The notes under the pieces were generated by a model. The model did no database searches. It was given only the letters and a program-made list of their open reading frames with translations, and had not been told where the DNA came from. A program made the translations under genes and the position numbers. From Streptoalloteichus tenebrarius (lineage in GTDB: Bacteria > Actinomycetota > Actinomycetes > Mycobacteriales > Pseudonocardiaceae), in assembly GCF_024171885.1 (NCBI RefSeq), contig NZ_JAMTCP010000003.1, forward strand, positions 1-64,000: a stretch of 64,000 nucleotides of DNA, read 5' to 3'. Shown piece by piece: positions 16,292 to 23,926 of the stretch; positions within the stretch are counted from its first letter, which is position 1; each line of letters opens with the position of its first letter.

Positions 16292-17161
16292 TCAGCGGAG
16301 CTGGGCGATCACCTCGGCGAAGGCGTCCATGCCGGGCTCGGTCACGGTGAAGTAGCTCAGCCCGTAGGTCTCGCGGTACTCCCGCAGCGTGTCGGCCATC
16401 GACGCCGGGCTGCCGCGCAGCACGCCGGGCAGCGCCAGGATCCGCTCGTCGCTCAGCCCGGGGGCGAACCCGCGCAGGAACGACAGGTCGGGGTGCGGCT
16501 CGCTGTCCGGCAGCACCGCCTGGACCAGCAGGTTCAGTTCCAGATCCGCCCAGCGCGGCCCGGCGGCGGCCCGGACGGCCGCGATCTTGTCGGCCAGCGC
16601 GGCGTGCCCGGTGTCGTGTTCGTCGCGGGGCAGGGCGCCGGCGATGCCGACGATGTCGGCCTGCCGCGCGGCGACCCGCAGCAGCCGGTCGCCCTGCCCG
16701 GCCACCAGGATCGGCGGCGTGGGGCGCTGGACCGGCGTGGGCTGGTGCCCCTCGTCGGCCAGCAGCCGGCGTAGCTCGGCGACGGTGCGCGCGAGATGGT
16801 CCACGCGCTCTCCGGCGCGCGGGAAGGGGAGGCCGGCGGCCTCGTACTCGTGCGCGGCGTAGCCGGCGCCCAACCCGAGTTCGAGGCGGCCCTCCAGTAG
16901 CTGGTCCAGGCTCGCCACGTCGCGGGCCAGCAGCGCGGGCCGGTGGAAGCCGGCGTTGAGCACGAAGGTGCCCAGCCGCACCCGGGAGGTGACCTGCGCC
17001 GCGGCGGCCAGCAGCGCGAAGGGCGAGGACATGCCGAGGTGGTCGGGCGCCAGGACCACGTCGTAGCCCAGGTCCTCGGCCCGCCGGGCACTGGCCTGCC
17101 AGTCCGCGCGGGAGACGCCGGTGAAGAAGGTGACGCCGAAACGGAACGGTCGGGTGGTCAT
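16292..17161 (-). CDS. LLM-class F420-dependent oxidoreductase
   Basis: 289 residues of the luciferase-like TIM barrel: FRFGVTFFTGVSRADWQASA, RRAEDLGYDVVLAPDHL, LGTFVLNAGFHRPALLARDV and LDQLLEGRLELGLGAG are the strands and loops that bind F420. The TIGR03621-like pattern (F420-dependent, MSMEG_2516 type) fits. The substrate is unknown. ATG 17161 has GGAGGGG 5 nt upstream, and the nine upstream in-frame residues are unlikely to be used. Confidence 0.88.
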   Translation of the reverse strand: MTTRPFRFGVTFFTGVSRADWQASARRAEDLGYDVVLAPDHLGMSSPFALLAAAAQVTSRVRLGTFVLNAGFHRPALLARDVASLDQLLEGRLELGLGAGYAAHEYEAAGLPFPRAGERVDHLARTVAELRRLLADEGHQPTPVQRPTPPILVAGQGDRLLRVAARQADIVGIAGALPRDEHDTGHAALADKIAAVRAAAGPRWADLELNLLVQAVLPDSEPHPDLSFLRGFAPGLSDERILALPGVLRGSPASMADTLREYRETYGLSYFTVTEPGMDAFAEVIAQLR

Positions 17162-17413
17162 GCGCCCCTCCAGGACGTGCCGCGCCACCGCCCCGCACTG
17201 CCGGGGTCGGCGCGGGGCGGTGGGGAAGGCGATCAGTCGGGACCGTCACCCTGGCACATCCCGGGGAGGGACCCAACCGAAAAGGCGTCACCTGAGGCGG
17301 GGAACGCGGCCAGGAGCGGACACGCGGGGCCACTAGGCGGGGCGCAAGGGCGGGGCGCGAACACGCGCGGGGCATGGCGACCAGCGGTGTGCCGGGGCTC
17401 ACGCCGGCGCGCT

Positions 17414-17446
17414 TTGACCTTCACATCAATGTGAAGGTTTCAGGAT
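17414..17446 (+). promoter_or_regulatory. MerR-type promoter/operator before the deacetylase
   Basis: A perfect 22-bp palindrome at 17417-17438 (ACCTTCACAT, CA, ATGTGAAGGT) begins inside a -35 box TTGACC (17414-17419). A -10-like CAGGAT follows at 17441-17446. A dyad occupying an over-long spacer is the signature of MerR-family activation. The start codon of the deacetylase is 43 bp downstream. A related TTGACCTT…CAAGGT site controls the HEAT/MerR operon at 23.8 kb. Confidence 0.65.
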
Positions 17447-17488
17447 CCTCCTCGACCGCGACACCCCAGCGGACACGAGGTGAGAAGG

Positions 17489-18361
17489 ATGGACAACCAA
17501 CTCTACGACTACAGCCCGATCGTCGACCGCGAGCCCATCCACTGGCCGAACGGGGCCAGGGTCGCCTTCTACGTCGGCGCCAACATCGAGCACTACCAGG
17601 TCGACCGCCCCTCGACCAGCATCTTCGGCGGCACCGTCGACCTGGCCCCCGACCCGCTCAACTACGGCTGGCGCGACTACGGCCCCCGCGTGGGCGTCTG
17701 GCGACTGATCGAGACCCTCGACCGGCACGGCCTGCGCGCCAGCGTGCTGCTCAACTCCGAGGTCTGCCGGCACTACCCGCGGATCATCGAGGCAGGCACG
17801 GCCAGGGACTGGGCGTGGGTGGCCCACGGGCGGGACAACTCCACCTTCCAGGCCGACATGACCGTCGAGGAGGAACGCGCCTACCTCACCGACGTGGTGG
17901 AGACCATCGAGAAGGCCACCGGCCGACGCCCCCGGGGCTGGATGGGCCCGGCGCTGACCGAGACCTTCAACACCCCCGCGCTGCTCGCCGAACTCGGCCT
18001 GACCTACGTGCTGGACTGGTGCAACGACGACCAGCCGTACCGGCTGAACGTCCCGGGGATGCTGAGCGTGCCCTACGGGATCGAGCTGAACGACATCTCC
18101 CTGTTCCTCGGCAAGAGCCTCAGCGGCCCGGACTTCGTCCAGATCGTCAAGGACCAGTTCGACCAGCTCTACGCCGACTCGGCGACCAGCGGCCGGGTGA
18201 TGGCGCTGGCCCTGCACCCGTTCGTCATCAACCAGCCGTTCCGGCACAAGTACCTGGACCAGGCGCTGGAGTACGTGGTCAACCACCCCGGGGTGTGGCT
18301 GACCACCAGCGACGAGATCGCCGAGCACTACGCGCGCACCACCGCGCCGACCACGGCGTGA
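17489..18361 (+). CDS. Polysaccharide deacetylase family protein (PuuE/cyclic-imide-hydrolase branch)
   Basis: 290 residues with a NodB-homology fold. NGARVAFYVGANIEHYQ opens the barrel, then come DYGPRVGVWRLIETLDRHGL, VAHGRDNSTFQADMT (metal His region) and ALTETFNTPALLAELGLTYV with LDWCNDDQPY. The shape matches the allantoinase-PuuE/cyclic imidase branch rather than chitooligosaccharide deacetylases, so the substrate may be a ring amide. ATG 17489 is chosen with GAGG 8 nt upstream; GTG 17480 is possible. Controlled by the MerR-type site just upstream. Confidence 0.82.
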   Translation: MDNQLYDYSPIVDREPIHWPNGARVAFYVGANIEHYQVDRPSTSIFGGTVDLAPDPLNYGWRDYGPRVGVWRLIETLDRHGLRASVLLNSEVCRHYPRIIEAGTARDWAWVAHGRDNSTFQADMTVEEERAYLTDVVETIEKATGRRPRGWMGPALTETFNTPALLAELGLTYVLDWCNDDQPYRLNVPGMLSVPYGIELNDISLFLGKSLSGPDFVQIVKDQFDQLYADSATSGRVMALALHPFVINQPFRHKYLDQALEYVVNHPGVWLTTSDEIAEHYARTTAPTTA

Positions 18362-18373
18362 GCCGCACTCCGA

Positions 18374-18409
18374 CGGCCACGGCGTGACGCTCGGCCACGG
18401 CGTGACGCT
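18374..18409. repeat. Perfect 18-bp tandem duplication
   Basis: CGGCCACGGCGTGACGCT occurs twice head to tail (18374-18391, 18392-18409), directly after the deacetylase stop, whose own end (CACGGCGTGA) resembles the unit. It looks like a slippage product. Confidence 0.85.
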
Positions 18410-18463
18410 GCCCCGCCGGGGTCCTCGACCCACCTCAGGCAGGCCGAGCACCCCGGCGGGGGC
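18410..18463. terminator. Convergent terminator
   Basis: GCCCCGCCGGGGT (18410-18422) pairs with ACCCCGGCGGGGGC (18450-18463) with one bulged base and a 27-nt loop, between the deacetylase and the leftward DinB gene. Confidence 0.55.
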
Positions 18464-18507
18464 GCTCCGCGTTCCCACGTCCCTGACAGGGGCGCAGGGC
18501 GACGCGG

Positions 18508-19029
18508 TCAGGGCTGTTCCGCACCGTCGGTGGTGGGCGCGGCGGGATGCTTGATCTGCTCGCGGAGGATGTCGCCGTGGCCGGCGTGACGCGCGAAGTC
18601 CTCCGTCAGGAGCAGGTAGACGAACCGCAGGTTGACGTCGCCGAGGTCGGGGTGCGGCGTGGTGTGGTCGAGGTCGAACCCGGCGGCGATCACGCGCGAG
18701 CGTTCGCTGGCGCGTTCGAACTCGGCGATCACGTCGGCCACGGTCTCGTCGTCGGCGACGACGAAACTGGCGTCGCCCGCCGTGGTGCCGCCGTCGCACT
18801 CGCTCCTGGGCAGGCCGGCCAGGACGTGCTGGAACCAGATCCGTTCGGCGACCGCGGCGTGCTTGAGCAGTCCGATCGGGGTGGTCGGCGACGCGACGAG
18901 CCGGCGGCGGGCGTCCCCGTCGGACAGACCGCGCACCGTGTTGACCAACTCGGCCCGGTTCCGGTCGAGCATGGCCTCCAGCAGACGGCGTTCGTCGCCG
19001 GTGGTGATGCGGGGTATCGACCACGTCAT
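18508..19029 (-). CDS. DinB-family (DUF664) protein
   Basis: 173 residues, a four-helix DinB/YfiT-like metalloprotein. LLEAMLDRNRAELVNTVRGL, PTTPIGLLKHAAVAERIWFQ (first metal His), the central helix and LLTEDFARHAGHGDILREQ (two later His residues) give the three-His metal site of this family, some of which are thiol-dependent S-transferases (mycothiol in actinomycetes). ATG 19029 lacks a strong ribosome site; longer in-frame starts have no homology. Confidence 0.85.
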   Translation of the reverse strand: MTWSIPRITTGDERRLLEAMLDRNRAELVNTVRGLSDGDARRRLVASPTTPIGLLKHAAVAERIWFQHVLAGLPRSECDGGTTAGDASFVVADDETVADVIAEFERASERSRVIAAGFDLDHTTPHPDLGDVNLRFVYLLLTEDFARHAGHGDILREQIKHPAAPTTDGAEQP

Positions 19030-19361
19030 TGTCAGCTCGATTCTGTTCGTGAGAGGGATCTGCCTGGTGTGCCTGAGGTTTCGGTGCCCGCGCCCGGTTT
19101 CAGCAGGGGCCGCTGAGCGCGTTGCGCCGGAGGCGGCGGGTGATTCCCTCGTGCTGGACGGCCAGGCGCGCGCGGCCCGCACGCGGACGTCGGTGAGTTC
19201 GCCGCAAGGCTGACGGTCTCGGCGAGCCGCTCGCGGAGTGCGCGATCGGGAGTGCGCGATCGCCGGGCGTGAGTCGCAGGATCCGCGCGCCGTGGGATCC
19301 GGGATGACGCCGCTCTGTCGCGGCGCGCGCGGGCGTTGCTCGAACCCTATCCGACGGTGGG

Positions 19362-19975
19362 CCTAGGTCTGTGCTCAAGCTGGTGTGGCTGATCTGGTGT
19401 GTTCCCGGGGCGTGCTCATCGGCACGAGGTGACCGGCACGAGGTGACCGGCGAGCGACGGCGAGGCGAGCGAGCCGCTGTTGCCCGCCTCCGACGCGAAG
19501 GGACACCCACGGGTGGATGAGGCGTCGCGTGATCAACGGGTGCTGTTCACGGCCAGGATGGGCGTGATGTGGCCTGCCGGAACGTGAGGGGCCGTGGAAG
19601 ACGGTCAAACCGGTTCTGGCGGTGGCCGCGCACCCGCGCCCTGACCACTCTGGCGGCGCGGGTGCGGGTGATCGCCGAGGCGATCAAGGAACCTGACCGG
19701 GAGGTCTCGCCTCGACTCCAGCGTCGTGCGATGCGCACCGGCCCGCCGCCGCCCGCCGCACCTCCGCGTCCCTCACCCAGGGGGGAGGGCGGATCGTGCG
19801 GTGGGCGCCGTGAGCCAGGAGGACATGCCATCGGCCGCTTCCGCAGCGTGGGACCCCGCCGCCTACCCACGCCGCACCGTGGTGGTCGAACGCCGCCTCG
19901 ACCGGGTTCGCGGGGTTCCGTGCTCTCGTCATCCGCGAGGACAGGACCGCCGTCTCCTGCTGAGGGATGATCGAA
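19362..19975 (+). mobile_element. Degraded IS5-family insertion sequence
   Basis: The scar starts with CCTAGGTC (19362-19369) and a roughly 60-bp end that recurs, inverted, at 33770-33839. Inside, pieces of an IS5 transposase appear in different frames: EPLLPASDAKGHPRVD and VLFTARMGV (about 19470-19570), NRFWRWPRTRALTTLAARVR with VIAEAIKEPDREVS (about 19600-19710), LDSSVVRCAP (about 19713-19742) and WDPAAYPRRTVVVERRLDRV (about 19850-19910). The middle is deleted and several frameshifts are present, so it is dead. The stretch 19030-19361 shows no gene. Confidence 0.7.
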
Positions 19976-20137
19976 CTGGCCATCCTGCTCATCGGGCTTT
20001 GCGGACAGACCCTGGGGACGAGCCCCGGAGACGACCGCTGGCGGCTCCTTCAGCGCCCAGCTCCACGAGCCCCAGGGGGCGCGATCACCGAACAATTGCG
20101 ACCGAAACGACCTGACGTGTGGGGTCGATCCGGTGAT

Positions 20138-20149
20138 GACAAGCTTGTC
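20138..20149. promoter_or_regulatory. Palindrome upstream of the recombinase
   Basis: GACAAGCTTGTC is a perfect 12-bp palindrome, flanked by TGAT repeats and by GACGTGT (20113-20119) / ACACGTC (20163-20169) outer arms, ending 33 bp before the recombinase start. It could be an operator or part of a recombination site. No function can be assigned from sequence alone. Confidence 0.4.
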
Positions 20150-20182
20150 CCTGATCATCACTGACACGTCGGAGGAGGCAGC

Positions 20183-21415
20183 GTGGGGGGCTCGCCGACG
20201 GCGCCGCAGGCCCTGCCCGAGCCGGTGCGGGCGGCGCTGGAGCGCCGCGCCGGAAGCGTGCTGATCGACACCGAGCACCTCGCGGCGGTGCGCGCCCGCT
20301 TCGACGACGACCAGGCCGCCGCGCTGGGCCGCTACCTCCAGGCGTCCCAGTCCCCCAACACCCTGCGCGCCTACCGGTCGGACTGGATCGCCTGGTCGGC
20401 GTGGTGCGCGGCCGAGGGACGACAGGCCCTGCCCGCCGACCCCCTCGACGTCGCCGTCTACCTGGCCGCCGCGGCGGAGGAACGCCGACCGCCCCGCTCC
20501 GGCGAGACCGGCCCCACCCGGTGGGCGTTCAGCCCGGCCACGCTGGAACGCAAGGCCGCCGCCATCGCCGCGGTCCACGCCGCCAACGGCCTGCCCTCCC
20601 CCACCCGCGCCGACGTCGTGCGCCTGACCCTGCGCGGCATCCGCCGCACCCGCCGCGCCCGACCCCACCGCAAACGGCCGGTCCTGCTGCACACGCTGGA
20701 GGAGCTGCTGGACCAACGCCCCGACCCGGGCTGGCCCGGCGAGCCGGCCCGCCGCCGGGACAGCCTGGTGCTGCTGGTCGGCTTCGCCGGCGCGCTGCGC
20801 CGCGGCGAGCTGGCCGGGCTCACCCTCGACGACGTCGTCGTGCACGTCGACCCCGGCACCAACGAGCCGGTGTTGCTGGTGGACCTCGCCGTGACCAAGA
20901 CCGACCCCAGCGGCGTGCGGGCGCAGCGGGTGGTCCTGCCTCGGGGCGCGCGCCCCCACACCTGCCCGGTGTGCGCCTTCGCCGCCTGGGTGGAGCTGCT
21001 GGAGATCCACGCCGAACACGGCGCGGCGGGTCTGCGCGAGTACGTCGAACACGGACAGGTCAAGGAGCGGGCGGTGCACCGCTGCCACGGCTTCGACGGC
21101 ACCTGGCTGGCCGACGGCCAGGGCCGTCCCCTGTTCCCGGGGATCAACCGGCACGGCGGGATCGGCGGTAAGGCGATGTCCGGCGCGGCCGTGGCGGAGC
21201 TGGTCAAGCGCTACGCCCAGCGCGCCGGTCTGGACCCGGACCTGTTCGGCGGGCACTCGCTGCGGGCCGGCTTCGCCACGCAGGCCGCGTTGGGCGGCGC
21301 CAGCGACCGGGAGATCATGCGGCAGGGGCGGTGGAGCAACCCGCGCACCGTCCACCGCTACATCCGGGTGGCCAACCCGCTGGACGACAACGCGGTGACC
21401 AAACTCGGTCTCTGA
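20183..21415 (+). CDS. Solitary tyrosine recombinase/integrase
   Basis: 410 residues. The N-terminal SAM-like DNA-binding domain includes SPNTLRAYRSDWIAWSAWCA. The catalytic domain has Arg in FAGALRRGEL (206/207), HSLRAGF (His358-x2-Arg361), Trp384 in QGRWSNPRTV and the nucleophile Tyr393 in VHRYIR, so all key residues are present. Its N-domain and CxxC insert (TCPVCAF) fit the actinobacterial 'site-specific integrase' group found without an obvious element. GTG 20183 has GGAGGAGG upstream. No attachment duplication or phage cargo was seen around it; IS5 debris lies immediately upstream. Confidence 0.92.
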   Translation: MGGSPTAPQALPEPVRAALERRAGSVLIDTEHLAAVRARFDDDQAAALGRYLQASQSPNTLRAYRSDWIAWSAWCAAEGRQALPADPLDVAVYLAAAAEERRPPRSGETGPTRWAFSPATLERKAAAIAAVHAANGLPSPTRADVVRLTLRGIRRTRRARPHRKRPVLLHTLEELLDQRPDPGWPGEPARRRDSLVLLVGFAGALRRGELAGLTLDDVVVHVDPGTNEPVLLVDLAVTKTDPSGVRAQRVVLPRGARPHTCPVCAFAAWVELLEIHAEHGAAGLREYVEHGQVKERAVHRCHGFDGTWLADGQGRPLFPGINRHGGIGGKAMSGAAVAELVKRYAQRAGLDPDLFGGHSLRAGFATQAALGGASDREIMRQGRWSNPRTVHRYIRVANPLDDNAVTKLGL

Positions 21416-21501
21416 CCGGCCGCGAGCCCGCCGTGCTCTCCGCAGGTCACGCATGCGCGGCGGATGACCACCAGCCCGGGCTCGCCACGACCACCCTTCT
21501 G

Positions 21502-21517
21502 TACCTACTAGTATGTA
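21502..21517. promoter_or_regulatory. Operator-like dyad before the tautomerase gene
   Basis: TACCTACTAGTATGTA is a near-perfect palindrome TAC-n-TACTAGTA-n-GTA in an AT-rich patch 76 bp upstream of the tautomerase start. CTAG is rare in such genomes, which makes the site stand out. It is likely a repressor site overlapping the promoter; the regulator is unknown. Confidence 0.55.
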
Positions 21518-21592
21518 TGATCATGGTTGGGGTTCCCGGAACCGCCCGGTGATCATCGCCGACCCCATCGACCCGAGGGGAGAACCACCACC

Positions 21593-21982
21593 GTGCCCTT
21601 CGTGCGCATCGACGCGTTGCGGGCCGACGAGGACCAGCTCGACGCGCTCGGCCGCGCCGTGCACGAGGCCCTGGTCGAGACGCTCGGCATCCCGTCCGAC
21701 GACCACTTCCAGGTCCTGGTCAGCCACGACGGCGTCACCAGCACCCTGCGGTACGACAACTACCTCGGCGTGCCCCGCGACGAGGGCATCGTGTACATCG
21801 CGATCACCCTGCGCTCCGGCCGCACCCAGGAGCGGAAGCGGGCCCTGTACCGGCGGATCGCCGAACTCGCCCACGAGTACGCCGGCACCGAACCCCGCAA
21901 CGTGTTCGTCACCCTGACCGAGAACGAACCGGCGGACTGGTCACTGGGCCACGGGCTGGCCCAGTACCTCGACTCCCCCTGA
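21593..21982 (+). CDS. Tautomerase-superfamily protein
   Basis: 129 residues. After the GTG start the protein begins MPFVRIDALR, giving the N-terminal Pro that acts as catalytic base in tautomerases once Met is removed. It is a double-length monomer with SDDHFQVLVSHDGVTST, YIAITLRSGRTQERKRALYR and PRNVFVTLTENEPADWSLGH, as in the malonate-semialdehyde-decarboxylase/cis-CaaD-like group. The substrate is unknown. GGGGAG lies 9 nt upstream of GTG 21593, and other starts would bury the Pro. Confidence 0.88.
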   Translation: MPFVRIDALRADEDQLDALGRAVHEALVETLGIPSDDHFQVLVSHDGVTSTLRYDNYLGVPRDEGIVYIAITLRSGRTQERKRALYRRIAELAHEYAGTEPRNVFVTLTENEPADWSLGHGLAQYLDSP

Positions 21983-22035
21983 GAACCCTCTAGGCAAGGA
22001 GGAGACGCCGACCGGGTGGTCACCACCCCGGCTCG

Positions 22036-23058
22036 TCACCCTCCGTCCTCATGGGACCGCCGTTCGAGCACGCCCACCAGGGCCGAGGCGACGAGGGCGA
22101 CCGCCCGATCATCGTCCCGTGCCAGCGACCGCAGGACGTCCCGCGCGAGGGCCGCCGGCATCTCGACCAACGCCTGGGTCAGGCGTATCCGCACGGCGGA
22201 GTCCGCGGTGTGCGCGGCGAGCGCGTCGACCAACGCGCTCATGATCCGCTCCGCGCGCCCGGGGTCCAGCGCCAACGCCCCCAGGACCTCGGCCGCCTCG
22301 ACGTCGTTGACGCCCCCGACCACCATCTCGACCAGCGCCGGCACGGCCGCGGCCTCACCACGCCCGCCCAGGGCCACCGCCGCGTGCGCGCGCACCGTCG
22401 CGTCGGAGTCCCCGAGCGCGTCCACGAGCACCGCGGCCGCCTCGTCACCGGGCATCTCGGCGATCGCCAGGACCGCACGCCGCCGGACGTCGACCTCCTC
22501 CGCGCGCAGACCGGCGGCCACGCTGGCCACCCCGTCGGCGCCCGCCCGCGCCAGAGCCCACCGCAGAGCGCCGGCGACGTGCGGATCGGATTCGGCCAGA
22601 ACCGCCCGCGCCAACACCTCGGCGGGAACCGGCACGTCCTCGGCCGGAGCCAGGACGGCCTGCTGTCGGCGCGCCGCGCTGGGCGAGTCGAGCCCGCGCA
22701 GCAGCTCCACGACGCGCAGGACGCCCCGCCAGTCCGCCGGCGCCGAGCCGTCGATCGCCCGGAGCCGGTCGAGCAGCTCCCGCTCCCGCCTCAGCCGGTC
22801 CTCGGTCCGCAGGATGAGGTCGCCGACCAGCGCGGACGGTGTGAACGCCGGGTCGTCCATGGCGCGTGCGACCTGCCGCAGCGACAACCCCAGGGACCGC
22901 AGCCCTTCCACGTGGAAGATCCGCTGGATGTCCTCCTCGGAGTACTCGCGGTAGCCGCCCACCGTGCGACCGGTGGGGCGCACCAGCCCGAGGGACTCGT
23001 AGTGCCGGAGCATCCGCGCGCTCACCCCGGACCGGCGCGCCACCTCCCCGATCAACAC
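22036..23058 (-). CDS. MerR-family regulator fused to HEAT repeats
   Basis: 340 residues. Residues 1-70 are a MerR HTH and hinge (MLIGEVARRSGVSARMLRHY, YREYSEEDIQRIFHVEGLRS). Residues from about 150 onward are a string of HEAT-like helical repeats (VLARAVLAESDPHVAGALRW, VDVRRRAVLAIAEMPGDEAA, SDATVRAHAAVALGGRGEAA). GTG 23058 has GGGAGG 7 nt upstream and overlaps the 3' end of the upstream HEAT-protein gene by 7 bp, so the two are translationally coupled. The palindromic promoter at 23.8 kb is its likely target. Confidence 0.88.
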   Translation of the reverse strand: MLIGEVARRSGVSARMLRHYESLGLVRPTGRTVGGYREYSEEDIQRIFHVEGLRSLGLSLRQVARAMDDPAFTPSALVGDLILRTEDRLRRERELLDRLRAIDGSAPADWRGVLRVVELLRGLDSPSAARRQQAVLAPAEDVPVPAEVLARAVLAESDPHVAGALRWALARAGADGVASVAAGLRAEEVDVRRRAVLAIAEMPGDEAAAVLVDALGDSDATVRAHAAVALGGRGEAAAVPALVEMVVGGVNDVEAAEVLGALALDPGRAERIMSALVDALAAHTADSAVRIRLTQALVEMPAALARDVLRSLARDDDRAVALVASALVGVLERRSHEDGG

Positions 23059-23774
23059 GTTGGCCCCTCCCCGGGCTCCTGGCCAGGTTCCTGATCGGGC
23101 TCCCGACCGGGTTCGCGACCGAGCGCGACGATCCGCTTCGCCTCGTCGACGGCCAGGTCGAAACCGGAGTCCGGGTCGCGCGACAGCCGCTCGGTCGCGC
23201 GGGCGTGCGCGCGCACCGCCGGGTCCTCACTCGCCTGCGCCGCCCGCAGGATCGGCTCGATCACGTCCCCGAGCGCGACGAGCGCCCGACTCAGGCTCAG
23301 CCGCACGTTCCGGTCGCCCCGCCCCAGTTGCGCCGCCAGGTCCTCGGCCAGCCCCCTGCGCTCTCCGGCGGGCACGAGCACCACCGCGGCACGCCACGCG
23401 CTCCGCGCGACCTCGTCGTCGGCGTCGTGCAGCAACGACCGCGTGATCGCGGGCCACGCGCCGCCGTCGCCGATCTTGGACAGCGTGTGCAGCGCCTGGC
23501 CGCGGGCCTGGGCGCGCTCGGACCGCAGCTCCGCGAGGAGACGAGGGACCGTGATCTCCGCGGGCAGGCGCGTCAACGCCCAGGTGAGCATCTCGCGCAC
23601 GAAGAAGTTCGGCTCGACCGCGCACCGCGCCACGAGCGCGTCCACCAGGCCGGGGTCGGGGCGCGTGCCGATCGCCATGACCGCCTGGAGGCGCGTCGAC
23701 GAGCTCCCGGCGCTCAACGCCTCACGCAGGCGGGTCTCCTGTGAACTGCTGGGTGTCGAGTGGATGGGAACCAC
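23052..23774 (-). CDS. HEAT-repeat protein partnered with the MerR regulator
   Basis: About 240 residues almost wholly of HEAT-like repeats (STRLQAVMAIGTRPDPGLVD, FFVREMLTWALTRLPAEITV, DDEVARSAWRAAVVLVPAGE), ending in a short Gly/Pro/Glu-rich tail of GREPG-like repeats. It is the first gene of the two-gene operon. The start is uncertain: GTG 23774 lies only a few bases after the predicted transcription start; TTG 23792 would overlap the -10 box. AGGAGGTG immediately follows, at ideal distance from an ATC codon (23762), which is worth noting. It probably interacts with the HEAT part of the MerR protein (inference). Confidence 0.75.
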   Translation of the reverse strand: MVPIHSTPSSSQETRLREALSAGSSSTRLQAVMAIGTRPDPGLVDALVARCAVEPNFFVREMLTWALTRLPAEITVPRLLAELRSERAQARGQALHTLSKIGDGGAWPAITRSLLHDADDEVARSAWRAAVVLVPAGERRGLAEDLAAQLGRGDRNVRLSLSRALVALGDVIEPILRAAQASEDPAVRAHARATERLSRDPDSGFDLAVDEAKRIVALGREPGREPDQEPGQEPGEGPTC

Positions 23775-23786
23775 CTCCTGCGCAGC

Positions 23787-23817
23787 AGCCAAGACCTTGT
23801 CACAGTGTCAAGGTCAA
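23787..23817 (-). promoter_or_regulatory. MerR-type promoter of the HEAT/MerR operon
   Basis: On the minus strand TTGACC (23817-23812) and TTGGCT (23792-23787) are separated by exactly 19 bp, the elongated spacing of MerR-activated promoters. The spacer carries the 23-bp palindrome GACCTTG-n9-CAAGGTC (23793-23815). This strongly suggests autoregulation by the MerR-HEAT protein. Confidence 0.8.
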
Positions 23818-23853
23818 GCGCGCGGGGGCCCGGAGTGAGCGGACGCTCAGCTC

Positions 23854-23897
23854 GGGGTGGCTCGGCGCGGCGCGTGGCGCACCGGCCGAGCCACCCC
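23854..23897. terminator. Terminator after the thioredoxin-reductase-like gene
   Basis: GGGGTGGCTCGG (23854-23865) and CCGAGCCACCCC (23886-23897), perfect 12-bp arms, located 30 bp beyond the stop of the leftward gene at 23927. Confidence 0.65.
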
Positions 23898-23926
23898 ACC
23901 CCCAGTTCGACACCGCTCACGCGAGG

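Noticed and set aside
17185-17223. Hairpin CCACCGCCCCGC/GCGGGGCGGTGG upstream of the LLM gene
   Set aside because: It lies at the 5' side of that gene with no transcript known to end there, so calling it a terminator or attenuator is not justified.
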